Shown piece by piece: positions 24,345 through 36,800 of a stretch of DNA of 64,000 nt. The notes below the pieces were generated by a model. The model searched no databases. It was not told the origin of the DNA and was given only the letters and a program-made list of their open reading frames with translations. The position numbers and the translations under genes are program-made. Source of the stretch: Nymphalis io. Lineage: Eukaryota; Arthropoda; Insecta; Lepidoptera; Nymphalidae. Location of the stretch: positions 3,906,001 to 3,970,000 of the forward strand of contig NC_065904.1 in the NCBI RefSeq assembly GCF_905147045.1, given 5' to 3'. Position 1 is the first letter of the stretch. Each line of letters begins with the position of its first letter.

Positions 24345-26380
24345 CTAATAAAGGCGGTTTATGTGAATGCAAGGCACTAGGCACACTAGCCAATAATAAA
24401 TCACATGGTATATTTTTAACATCTCCAATTTTGCCTATCATCACTCTTTCATAGGGTTGCTTCTTACAGCCAGCACTAAAGTCGCACAGAGGTGCCAAAT
24501 CTATATTTAATTTCAACCAATACCATGTTGTTACATACTCGACACCCCATTCCGGGAATATTATATTTTTGACAGCATTAATATTACTTAGTGCATTAGT
24601 ACACCAGACAGCTATTAAACAATTTTTAGAAAGTAGATCTTTAAGTGGGATTGATGCTACGTCGTCATTGTACATCATTGAATAACTAAAAATTAATAAT
24701 TTATATAAAACATTTAATTTTAATTGGTTTTTCTTATATTAATACTGTATTTACTTATTTAATATTAGAGAGATAATATTTTATAATGAATTAAGATGTA
24801 AAGTTTGATAAATAGGCATTTTACTCAACACACAATTATATAAATAATAAAAAAGTGAGGAGATAGTTTTTGTTGATTTCCAAGCGTGATATGTAAAAAT
24901 TTAGATGTATATCAAGTGCCTTAACCTATTTGAATAATTCTTTTTTTTATTTGATTCGCAGATCTTGGGTTCAAAACAAAATGGGTTTGAATTGGTTTGA
25001 ATAAAACGGGTTGTGTGGAGTTTTTCTGTCAAGGAATTCTCACTCAGTTCTGGAGTCCTGACTAGCACTAGACCTGATTCCATTTTAGTTGAGTCAGATT
25101 GCCTATCAAATTAAAAAAAATGAGAGAGGAGTGTTGACTTACATATTTTAGTCAATTATATCAAAAATATATGTACAATAAAAATTATTTAACTATAATA
25201 GAATAGTAAAATATTTTTGTTACCTTATAATTTACAAACCTCAACTTATCATTAGCACCTTTCAACCTTCTAATATATTTGTTCCACCAAGGAGGATCAG
25301 CTATTACTATGTCATATTTGTTAGACTTCAACTTCTGGCATTGTTCTTTTACACATCCACAAAAAAACCTTTAAAAAAAGCGCTATCATAGATAAAAAAA
25401 AAATAAAGCATATAAATGTTTATAACTTAATTTTATAAGCTAGCTTAGATAATTTGACACAAATTAAAAAGTATTTCTTGTTCTATTCCACAATGTAATG
25501 CTTTTTTAGCTATTTTATCAATATTGCTTAATTTATTCTTGCAATAAAATTAACTAATATAAATATTTATATACCTTGAGTTTGGTGGGATGAGAAAATA
25601 GTCATCTTTAACTTTACAATGCAATGGACCATCAGAATTATTCCCACCGCTCAATCCTTTATGATCAAAGGCAGTACACTCAAAATATTTCCTCGATAGG
25701 TCCCTGACAAGTGATGTGTCTAATAAGTCATACTTATTACTTATATTTTGCTTAATTTCTATTGGAATTTTTTCATAAAGATCTTTGTACATTTGTTTAA
25801 TTAGAGATGCCTAAAAAACATTACTATTTTCAAATTCGATATGCACATGATAAAATTAAATATATATATATAATTTTAAACTCTGTATAATAGATTTTAT
25901 ATTGACTGATATTTTAAAAACTAATAAAAAAGAAAAATTACTATAAATTAATTATTAAAATTGAATATTGCACTTAAATAAAGTTACTTATTGTCTTTAG
26001 GTTTGAACTGTTCAAAACAGAAGACAATACTTTCTTGATTTCTTTGTCAAACATATACTATATTTATTTAATCGCTTCTATTTATTTATCTTGGTTAAGA
26101 CTCGATAAATATATAATTGTAAATTTCAGTGTAAAATATTTTATTCAACCTGTTCCTGTAAATATATAACTCAGCTACTTACTTCTTCAATTATTTGACT
26201 ACATTCTCGTGGTCTCTTTTTAGTCCCATTTTCTTTACTATTTTTAATTGAAAACAATTTTCCTCTTAATGTATAATTTGACGATTTCTCTTGGTCATTG
26301 GTTATGCCTTTATAAATTCCAGAAATAAAATTTCTATGATCAATTAAAACTAAGTTGTTTTCTTTAAATAATATACTCAT
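24345..26380 (-). CDS. Mettl4: METTL4-like MT-A70 adenosine methyltransferase, C-terminal block not found
   Basis: Minus-strand exons in order: 26380-26183, 25810-25575, 25368-25240, 24685-24345. They are in phase and encode about 301 residues. The family makes N6-methyladenosine-type marks; METTL4 is reported to act on U2 snRNA and other nucleic acids. Visible blocks: YFLIPPNSRFFCG, then YDIVIADPPWWNKYIRRLKG with the DPPW catalytic motif at about residues 169-172, PLKDLLSKNCLIAVWCTNA, WGVEYVTTWYWLKLN, and SVPSALHSHKPPL. These match METTL4 in order. Human METTL4 continues after HSHKPPL with a conserved segment (D.EYLELFAR...SWGNE) that completes the SAM site. Here exon 4 ends in phase 1 at a good donor, and I could not find that segment downstream. 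The start is the first ATG, with no upstream exon seen. Confidence 0.85.
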
Positions 26381-26844
26381 GTCTCATTCGAAATTAGACA
26401 CTTAATACTAATGACTAGTGAGTATAGAATAATTCACTTGTTTTCATTTTTATTATAATAATGTTTCATTTATTTAAATTTTTACAGAGCCTTTGCTAGA
26501 GCTTGTTTACTTTTTTTGTATATACTTATATCATTTATTTATTTGTATTCTACTTTAGTTGTATATTAATTAAACATTTTATACCAATGTGAATTTGTGA
26601 TATCTTAATTCTTTACATAATCTATTTTTTCCTTTTTCTGGCATGTTTTTTCTTAATCTTAATGAATTATTAGGTACCTTAATGACAGTTAACATATAAA
26701 TTAACAGTCAGTGATGCCAACTCCTACAGAATATTCCCCCTAAGACCAACTTCAAATTACCTTAAATATCGATTAAAAACCCCTAAATTTTTTGTTTTAC
26801 ACTCGGTTTGAGAGGTAATTTTAAATACAAATTAAAAATACATT

Positions 26845-27215
26845 CATCACAAAGGTTTACAAGATTCCAAGTTGCTTCAGCATTACTCGAAATGTGTCTG
26901 CAGATCATTATGATAAAGCTGCTTTCTAATTCATTTGAACATTACATTAATCATGTTAACGTTAGGCCTCGAAAGGAGACCTTGGCGATGACCATCTGTG
27001 GTTAAAGTTCTACTTAGCTTTTTCTTTGCTTGGGCCAGCGTGAATTAAATTAGAAGATGATTAACCTCTTGTGTTTACCAATCTTTATTCTTATTAATAT
27101 TTTTTCAAACAGAAGTACTTCCGGGGTCCCATTAACGTTTTACCATTTATTAGTTTTATTACTGTGTATAATATCAGCAATATAGTATACAATTAGTTAC
27201 CGCCGCATGTGTTAG
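26845..27215 (+). repeat. 371-bp direct repeat, right of METTL4-like gene
   Basis: Second copy of the 23473-23844 sequence in the same orientation. It lies about 465 bp upstream of the METTL4-like start codon. Differences include CCAAGTTG for CCAATTTG and CTGCAG for CTACAG. The flanks outside the repeats do not match. Confidence 0.88.
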
Positions 27216-27698
27216 AAAAATAACACATTCAAGTAAAATACATTCAAGTAGTATAAAATAGCTGTTGTATATTTATGTTGGTGTATTTTACACATTTACA
27301 TACATTAATTAATAATGATAACAATGAAATTAAACGATTTCTATTTTTCATTCAGTGACCAGAAATCGAAGCCTGGGCCTCCTAAGTGTTATACAAGCTT
27401 GCTGACCGTTGAGCTACTAATTCAATCTCAACATATTATAGATTTTTGATATTTCAGTTATAGCCACGTTTGGAGTTTATATTTGGTTAAGTTTGTTGGT
27501 TGGGTTCAAGACTTAATAAAAATTGTATAGAGACGTGCACTTTTTTAAGGAAAAACAAAAAAATATTGAATAATAGACCCCCTAAAAATCCCCCTAAATA
27601 AATGTACTCCCTAAAAAACCCCCTAGACGAGTTGAATCTTCCCAAAATTTGGGGTAAAATCCCTCCAAGTTGGCATCAATCACATCAACATAAAATAA

Positions 27699-28483
27699 TA
27701 CCGAACCGTAGACAGAGAAACAAATAGACCAAGGGGCCGAAAAACCGCGACTGATCTTTAGGATTTTAATGCAATATAAGGTTCCGTCATACTATGGCAT
27801 AAATAAACATCATTGAGAAACTATATTTAAGGACAAAATAATCGTATTTACGCGTGAAAACACACACCGGCAATTTTCTTCTTGCTTTCGCTTTAACATG
27901 AAATAATACGACTGACGTATAATTTATGAAGAAATTATACTATTCTTTTATCCTGTCAAATGTTACATATTGTCAGCTTATTATGTACAATTCTTTAAGT
28001 TAATAAAAGCCAAGTTTCCTTTTGGTTTTGTCTTTTATGTATCATATTCCGTCATACTATGGCATAAATAAACATCACTGAGAAACTATATTTAGGGACA
28101 AAATAATCGTACTTACGCGTGAAAACACACGCCGGCAATTTTCTTCTTGCTTTCGCTTTAACATGAAATAATACGACAATGCACCAATGTATAACCATCG
28201 ATATGATATAAGGATTGTTTCTAGGCCTTTTCACTGAATTAGAATCGTTTTCTAACACAAAAATAAGCGAAAATTGAACAAAAAACACAATGAACGCACC
28301 AACTGTCAAGTTTGTTTCGCTACTTAAGTAGCGAAACAAACACCAAAACTGGTTACGCGACAAAAGATTTGATAATTCTATCTCTGTCTAATCTATTTGT
28401 AACGTAATTTTCGTTCTCTTTCTTGTGTAAGTGAGAAGGAAATCGTCATTGCGTCTATTAGTTTCTCTGTCTACGTACCGAAC
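27699..28483. mobile_element. 769-bp TIR element (MITE, hAT-like) with 8-bp target duplication
   Basis: The element spans 27707-28475. The ends are inverted repeats: CGTAGACAGAGAAAC at the left and its exact complement at the right. The match extends to 22 of 23 positions. It is bracketed by the 8-bp direct repeat TACCGAAC (27699-27706 and 28476-28483). An 8-bp duplication is characteristic of hAT-type insertion. Inside are a duplicated 131-bp block (27782-27912 and 28047-28177) and a perfect 32-bp palindrome at 28310-28341. No transposase frame was found, so it is non-autonomous. Confidence 0.85.
27782..28177 (+). repeat. 131-bp internal direct duplication within the TIR element
   Basis: Copies at 27782-27912 and 28047-28177 both run from TTCCGTCATACTATGGCATA to CATGAAATAATACGAC with about five differences. 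They are separated by 134 bp of unrelated sequence. Confidence 0.88.
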
Positions 28484-28490
28484 TAATGAT

Positions 28491-28779
28491 TTTTTTTATA
28501 GAATAGGAAGGCGGACGAGCATATGGGCCACCTGATGGTAAGTGGTCACTAAACTTAGACATTGGCATTGTAAGAAATGTCAACCATCGCTTACATAGCC
28601 AATGCGCCACCAACCTTGGGAACTAAGATTTTACGTCCCTTGTGCCTGTAATTACACTGGCTCACTCACCCTTCAAACCGGAACACAACAATATCAAGTA
28701 TTGCTGTTTTGCGGTAGAATATCTGATGAGTGGGTCGTACCTACCCAGACGAGCTTACACAAAGCCCTACCACCAGTAA
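28491..28779 (+). mobile_element. Family B repeat, full length
   Basis: It begins with a T run, 7 bp after the target duplication of the TIR element. It contains GAATAGGAAGGCGGACGAGC and ends GCCCTACCACCAGTAA. One small internal deletion removes part of the CACCAACGCCC segment. Confidence 0.85.
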
Positions 28780-28784
28780 AATTG

Positions 28785-30430
28785 TAAGTAAATAAGTAAA
28801 TTGAGTAAGTAAGTAAGTATTTTGAAAATAACTAAAAATGTATAAGTTACTTAAGAATTTAGAACTATAGACGTTTCATATTTAAAGTAATAATTTTAAA
28901 TTATATTGATTTGTATTTTTTATGTTAAAATATTGCGTTGCGATTTTCTCGATATCAAAAATTATACTATCTTATCTGTAAAATGTCAACTTGTCAAGTA
29001 AAGTCTGATGTCAAATGTCAAAGAATTATTTACATTTTTTGAAGATAAAGGAGAAGGACGAATTCTGAGGTTGATGATCGCACTAAGTTTATATTAAACT
29101 TCGATATATAATATCATGTAGTTGTCTGAGAATTTCAAGACGAATTAAAAGCGCCACTAAAATAATAAGTTTTCTTTTAATTGGTATATACTTGTACTTT
29201 ATTCGGTGAAACTTATTTACAATTAAAATATATTTTGCTAACTTATAAAGGATATATTTGGACCTCAAAAACTATGGCCGTTAAATTATGTAAGTAGTAT
29301 TATAATAATTCTATGTTCTTGTCATTATTTTTGCTGATTATTATTTGTTGTATAAAGTTCACGAAAACTAAAATATAAAAATAACCATATATTCTTGCTA
29401 ACTATGAATGCTTACTTAACTTGTATTCTCTATAAAAAGATGAATAAGGCAATGATAAAATTAAGACCTTGTGCTGTTTTGGTTTATAAGCATTAATAAA
29501 ATAGCCAAGGTAACATGCAGTTGTACATAAAGACTCTTATATATACTTTGTTATGAATTTATTAAGTAAAACCAATATTACTTTTATTATAAGCATTTTT
29601 TTAATGTATTTTAGAATGTTAGCAAATGAAAAATTGTGACTATACATGCTTTAAATGAGTAAATCATTGCTTTATAACAATTGTGTTTCAATACATAATA
29701 AATTAACTAAATAATTTGCATGGGCATGGTATGTTTAATTAAACTATCTAAACAATTTAATTTTTTATATATCATACAATATATGTATATAAAAAAATGT
29801 CTAAATATGAAAATGACTTGATACTTTTCAGTTTATTCAAGGTAAGTTTGATAATTGAAATCAAACTTACAAATTTTATAATAAACATTTAAATTTGTTT
29901 AATAATTTCATAATTGCTTGTAAATAAATATACCCATTATCACTTGTTTAGTCAATAAAAATAAAGATTATTTCATCTTTGATAAGCTTATCTGGCATCT
30001 AAAACTTTAGTGTACCTAAAGATTCTTCATTTCCTCTTGTGTACATTTAATGCAAACATAAAAACTATCAATTATATTTTCACCAATATTATCTTGTAAA
30101 AATCACATATAAATATACATAGTTACTGCTAGAACATTTAATTTGATGTAAAATACGAATTAAAGTACTTGGTATCATATTTGAGTTATAAATTACTTCA
30201 AAATTGTAAATATTATAAAATATTTAAAATAAATTCCGCACGAATATAAACGTAAAACAAAGAAATCTATATCTTAATACATTAGGTGTCATTTCCATCA
30301 AATCTTTCGTAATAACATTCGACAACAACGGTTATTCCTTATAAATTACGTAAAAAGAAAATATATGCCGAGTAGAAATTTCATTGACGGGATCATGAAA
30401 CTTGTACGAAGTAGAGATCGGGGGCGAATA
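28785..30430. other. AT-rich spacer upstream of Disabled
   Basis: No protein-like frame on either strand. It includes an 11-bp hairpin at 29842-29870 (GTAAGTTTGAT and its complement, 7-nt loop) and short microsatellite-like GTAA repeats near 28790. Confidence 0.5.
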
Positions 30431-30439
30431 TTGATCAAG

Positions 30440-30844
30440 GGTTGTATTGCGCGTGTGTGCGCGCACCCCTCACACCGATAGGGCGTTGCGCGCGCTAATG
30501 TGCGTGCGTGTGTTGTCCATGTGCCAGCGAGCGAGCCGGGATCTTTCTGTGCCGACTGAGTTTATAATAAACACTAATGATCTATTTAATGCTTGTATCT
30601 ATCGTTATCTATTCAACTTCGAACTAAATGTGACTTTTTTCGAGATGTGAAGTAATTCGCCGCGACCGCACTCGTGAACTGGCCGCGATGGCACCGTAAA
30701 AATCAATAAATCTCCCAGTGGAACTCGTATATTGCATTCTACTCAGTGACTTTACTAACAGTGTCACAAATGAATAAATCGCGAGTGAATGCGAAGTGTA
30801 TTTGCTTTACAGTGCGGCCGTAAGGTCTGTAAGGCGAGTTCCCG
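30440..30844 (+). promoter_or_regulatory. CpG-rich probable promoter and 5'UTR of Disabled
   Basis: Locally GC- and CpG-rich (GCGTGTGTGCGCGCACCCC, GCGTTGCGCGCGC) in an AT-rich background. It lies just upstream of the first candidate Dab start at 30845. A CTCAGTGA initiator-like site occurs near 30745. It is assigned by position and composition only. Confidence 0.45.
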
Positions 30845-33800
30845 ATGTTCAATCACAAGTTACCGACTGACTTTCCGATGCAAACCCTCCGTAAGAAAAC
30901 CAGCCCTTGCAAATGTGAGTTCTGAATTTGCGTGACTCAATAAGCTTTTTTACACGATTTTTCTAAATTTCAATATCATTTCGTTCATGCGGTGTTTAGA
31001 TTATAGAGCTCAGTGTAAGCGGATAGTAGGGCATCCTCGCTTTGTGCTGTATATTTTGTGTTTTTTTCGTTGTAACATGCATGGTCCGGCCATGATAACC
31101 ACTGTACAAACTGTATGTCACCCGAGCTATCTGCTAGTCATATCATAATTAGTGACTGATTTCAAACAGAGGGTGTGTTGTGGGCCTGGCGGTGGAGCGG
31201 TGGTGCGGCGGGGGGAGTAACTAACTATATTCGGTTTATTCGGAATAATGCAGGTGTGTCATTTCCAGCACCTCTTGCGGCAGTTCGGTGAGTACTGCGA
31301 TCATATTGCATTTCACGCTTCACACTAGTTGGGTAGATTAGCTATGAATGATTGGTCCCCCTCTGCTCCCTACCTTATCTCGTAATGACCTTAATGTAGA
31401 AATGTCCGATGAACATCAAACGTATATAGTTATATTATAAATTGTATATATAAATAAAGTATAATATTTAGTTATTATATTTTATAATTATAACATAAAA
31501 ATAAATATTGTTAATGTTGTGAATAAAAGCGTGTTATTTTTAACGTTAAATTAAGTATGTATCAATAAAAAAACGTCTGTTCTAGGAAAAATTATTGTAT
31601 ACAGATGCAGCCATTATTATGATATTTTACTGAATAAATTGATAAAAATATTTTTTTATTATCAATACTTTTTTTTTCAATCTTGTCAGTTAATGAATTC
31701 ACTATAATATTATAAAAAAATCTAAAATAGGAAAATAATTAGTTTTTATCTGTTTTATAAATAATATAACGTATTAATTAATAAATGGTTTATTATAATT
31801 AATTTAAATAATAAAGAGATTAAAATAGTACAACAATAATATTGAATTGTGGTATTTCTATTGTTCATAGTTAAAATCATCTATGAAAATTGATGTTGCC
31901 AAAATAATTGAAAATTACTTTAACAATTTAAATTAGTGTCAAACGATGCGTATAATTCAATAATGTGTGTTAAGTGATACTCTTTAAGAAACCCCGTAAA
32001 AACGGGTAGTGTTCATGGTATTAACTAACATTGTATGATGCACGCGTTATACGAAGGGCTAAATAAAAAAAAAGTATAAATATATTTATGGTCAATATTT
32101 AGTTTGCCGTTCGTGAGTTTTGTATAGCTATGTACAAAATAACGTGACTTAAAAAATTGATTCAATTAGAGCAGGACACAAACAGTAGGCATGTTAAACA
32201 CTTTTAAGTTCCACCCAGATCTATTAAAGGTCTATTTTTCAGAGTTCGTTCGTTCACGGGCCATTATATATCATTATATTGTCTAGAAATAAAACAGCCA
32301 TGTTTTGATGGATATATTCTGATTAAACTTAATTATTTTAATAATATTTCTAAATAATACGTATAGACAATAGAACATATTTGTTATATGTTATACCTAA
32401 GTGTCAGGATAAGGTTCCGGAGTTCAATATATATGCTCAGTACCAGACTGAAGACTAAATTTAAAAACAGGAAATTCAATTACACAGCCAGTGATGCACC
32501 GTAAACAGGGACCGAAATAGGACAACGATGCTCACTCTTGTTTCGCACTCGACCTCATCGTAACGTTCTTAGCCAAAGTTCATTGTGTCAAAAAAATAAA
32601 TAATGACTCTTAAGAAAATCGATTCAAAATTTTTGTTAAACCGAGGTAATTGTTTTATTGAAGGTATTATTCGACGTGGACTATCAGTGAATAAGGCTTG
32701 GTGCTTTTGCTTTTTTAATAGATATTTACGGCTTATATCGTATTTAGTCGTATTTTTTTTTATGTTATATGAAACGTTTCTATTCATCAAAAAATTCAAC
32801 ATAAGCAATCATTCTATCAAACTATGTGTTCTGTTTCCGCGATTACTAAGTGCAATAAAAAAGTATGAGATGAACCGTCTGAGGCAGAATTGCTGCCCCG
32901 AACATAAAATAAGTCGTTAAATTTAATGGTTACTCTGTGCCAACTCTCTTACAGCTACAGTTGTATTATATTCTTGTATTATACACAATGTCCGTTATTA
33001 TTTTCGAAAATATTATTTTATTCAGGCTTATAATTACAATTGTGTATAAATTATGATTTTATTTACAGACAGAATACGTCTTGGTTACATTATATTAACA
33101 TTAGTAAATAATATTGCAGCAGTTTCAGGCAACTGCAAAGATATCTAAAAATTTTAATCCATTTAATAGGTACATTATTTTTCCTGTAAAATTCTTGCAG
33201 CGGGCTATGGGTTCTACGTACCAGTTTTAACGATTACTTATAATACTGTTTGTGTTAATAATGCCGAATATTGTTTAGTCAGAGAACATGCTAACCTTGT
33301 TATTCTATAGTCATTTATGAACCTCTCGCAGACAAGAACGAGCCGGGTCGCTTCCTCGGCGAAGGTGTCTCGTTTCGCGCCAAACTTATCGGCGTACTCG
33401 AGGTACCGGAGGCGCGGGGTGACAGAATGTGTCAGGAGGCGCTTGCAGACTTAAAGATGGCTATTAGAGCGGCAGGGGAGCATAAACAGAGGATACAGGT
33501 CCATGTTGCCATCGATGGACTGCGCCTGCGCGATGATAAGACCGGTGTAAGTTTTTATGTATTATATTTCAGTTTTTATTTAAGAATTTTTTAAGGCTCC
33601 ATTAGCAAGATTGCTTAGCTAAGGTTGAAATTATTTTTCTCACCTTTATTTACTTAAAAAAAAAATATTTTCTAGCTCACCCTACAACATTAGTTATGAA
33701 ATCTTACGAAATACGTCATACATAAAACTGATAGATTATAAAATGAAGGTCAGCGATTTATTAAATGAGTGAAAGATAGAATCATAAAGGCCAGGTCAAG

Positions 33801-36800
33801 TCTTATGAAACAGAAATTACATGCACGTACGACTTGGTATAAAATCTAATATTGACTAACTTGACTATAACTGAAATAATAACTTGCTTAAAATGCACTT
33901 GAACTTGCGGCATGCACTTACCTACATATGAATATTTATAGAAGTGCAATTATTTGTTCTCATACATTCTGACATAGTTCTTACTAATGTTTTGTATAAA
34001 TGATTACATTTATCACGTCAACTACGAGGCAGTGTGAAATGTTAAGGTTATTAGCAATAGTTGATTCATTCGAAGCACATACATACATTGCAAATTATGA
34101 TAAGATTATAAAATTTATATGCAGATTAAATGCAGATTTTGAACAGTGCAGTAGATTATATTTTAAAATTTCGATTTTTTGAGGTTTTCTGGTAGTATTG
34201 TTATATCCTTAATATCGGTTGAGTTAACACAATACCATTTTGCATGCGTTTAAATACGGAAATAATCGCATGTGTACATCACACAATCATGCTCGGATCT
34301 TATTTACATGAGCATCTTTATAATAGTTATGACGTAACCGATTGCTTGTGCTATATAGCGCGGCGCCCGCGCGTATGAAACCCCAGGAAAGCGTTGCGTT
34401 ACGGGCACCAAGCGATTCAGATACCACAAGGTCATGCGTCAGTAGTGGATCGCTTCGAGATTAAACAATTCATTGACGAAGTGGAAAATTGAGCTTCAAC
34501 AACGTGTGTGAAGTTAGCAACTCACAAATATACCTCAGTCATAGTGGCAGCAACATAGTTCTATAGTTCTTGACAATAATTCCGCTGTATAACTATAAAA
34601 ATCTCGCTTTGAAAAAATGAGATGCTAATTTCCATTTGGAATCCTTTGAGTTCTATGTTTTTAATAAGTTTTAAAGTAAAATTCAGAACACTGAGTTTAA
34701 GTTATTTATAAATATGAGCTTTAGACAAGGTTGAACTTTTAAGAACATCATATTGATTGAGTCTAGGAGATCTTTTTCCTTTTCCTTTTCGATCCTTTGA
34801 ATTATATTGTTAAGTCAAGAAGTGATTTGCACCACTTCTTTTGTCTGGCTCGGCAAGGCAACTGCAATTTATTCCATTAGCGCCATTTTAAAACTGGGTA
34901 TAACAGTAAACAATTAATCCAATAAGAAGCCCTATTCAAGATGATATAGTGTGAATAAAATTAAACTATATAAAAGCTTCTATTAAAGTTTGACGACAAC
35001 CTTACATAGTATACATAAGTTTTTCTTTTACTTAATGATTAAATAAAGCAAAATGTTGATTTTAAAAATCATGTTTGTACTGTACACCTACAATAGCAAC
35101 CCAATCGTATGTTGCACATTTACAAAATATAGAAAAACGCCCACTAAACCTATAATTGAGATACAATATAGTATATTTCAAAATAATGGAATAGGTATTG
35201 CTTCTAATTCACAAGATTTTTAGTCATTTTTAAATTAGTCGCGTTATAAATGAAATATACTTATATAAATCAATAGGCATAATAAAAAAATCAGGTTTTG
35301 GATTAAGTTAACGCCGAAATATAGAAAGTTAGTGATTGTACAAAGTCCATACTGTTACTAACCATAAATGTTATGCATAAATAAAATACTCATTACGTAT
35401 TCCAGGATTCTTTGTACCATCATCCTGTCCATAAGATATCATTCATCGCGCAGGACATGACTGACTCTCGTGCATTCGGATACATATTTGGATCTCCTGA
35501 CACCGGTCATCGCTTCTTTGGCATTAAGACTGATAAAGCAGCTAGTCAAGTAAGTTTGTTACTATTTATTTAGATAGAATTTTCCCAAATTTGCCAAGGA
35601 AAGAACAATATTTTTTTAAGTATTTATTTAGTAAATATTGCGGTTATGTAAATGATTTATAACGCGTGGGCAAAAACCTCTTCTAATTCCTCGGAAAAGG
35701 TTTTAAACTTATACCTCCACTCCATTCCTCTCACGGCACATGCCGGCTTTTATCACGATGCGTTCCTTGAACGCGCAGCGTGAATTTAGTCTTAATAAAC
35801 AAAAAAATATGGCATATCATAGTGCTTGCTCGAATTCGAATCCGTTGTAAGAAACATGATGTAGCTAAAGAAACTCATGCTAGTGCTTTGCCCATCTGGG
35901 TATGTACCACCCATCAATAGGAATCCACCTCATCACATATTCTACCACCAAATAGTAATACTTAGTATCCTGGTGTTCCGGTTTGAAGGATGAGTGAGCC
36001 TAAATACAAGGGAACATCTTAGTTCCCATTTGCCAGTCTGCCTACCTCTTCTTAATGTAAATAAAAATTAATATAGTAATATGCTCGTAATGTATTAATG
36101 TTATCACTTTTCGTAGCTACAAACAAACATTATTTATTGTTGTATCCACTATTCTGTACAATTTAATAACAGGTATTTGTGACATCGGGTCAATGTGCAA
36201 AAGTTCCGAGTACTTGTTTTAATTTACATAATGTACATTAATTATTATATAAATAAAATAATTGAAATCCGTTTTGTATACGAAGAAGTAAAATTGAAGT
36301 GTCTGTCTGTGATTTCAAAATAACTGCACTCTCTTTTTGAGTTAATATGGCTATTTGCGAGTTACTAAAACCAAAGCAACCATTATATTTGATTTTGTCT
36401 GTCTGTTTCTCCGGCTTAATCTTTAAAACTGCTACAATTACAAATACAATTATAAGAATTATTCCAAGGTCCGGTGCCTTTTACCCTTTAGTCTTCATTT
36501 CATCAAAATCAGTTGAGTCTGAAGTCTTATATTTTACGTACATCTTTGAAGTCCACTATTTGAAGCTAAACGTTATAATGGCAGGTTTTGAAGGTTCCAA
36601 AATTAAAATTCACCCTGGCGAAGCCGGTTCAACTAGTTAATAAATAAAATATTAAATATTATTTTCCGCTAAAAATTGCAGACCAAATAGACGTCCGTTT
36701 AAATGAGTTTTGCAAAAACATTGTTGTGCCTTCTTGGGTCTTGACTAGCATATATCTCGAAAAAAAAATTGGTGTTGTCTGGCAAGAAATTCTCAGAGCA

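Noticed and set aside
24901..25083. 60-codon minus-strand frame between METTL4 exons 3 and 4
   Set aside because: It begins in the intron, has no similarity to METTL4, and exons 3 and 4 already join in phase without it.
28052..28363. 103-codon minus-strand frame near 28.1-28.4 kb
   Set aside because: It lies entirely within the TIR element and its internal duplication. There is no transposase motif, so it is incidental.
32569..32920. Open frames of 79 and 105 codons in Disabled intron 1
   Set aside because: They overlap on opposite strands, have random composition, and lack conserved motifs or matching splice phases with Dab.
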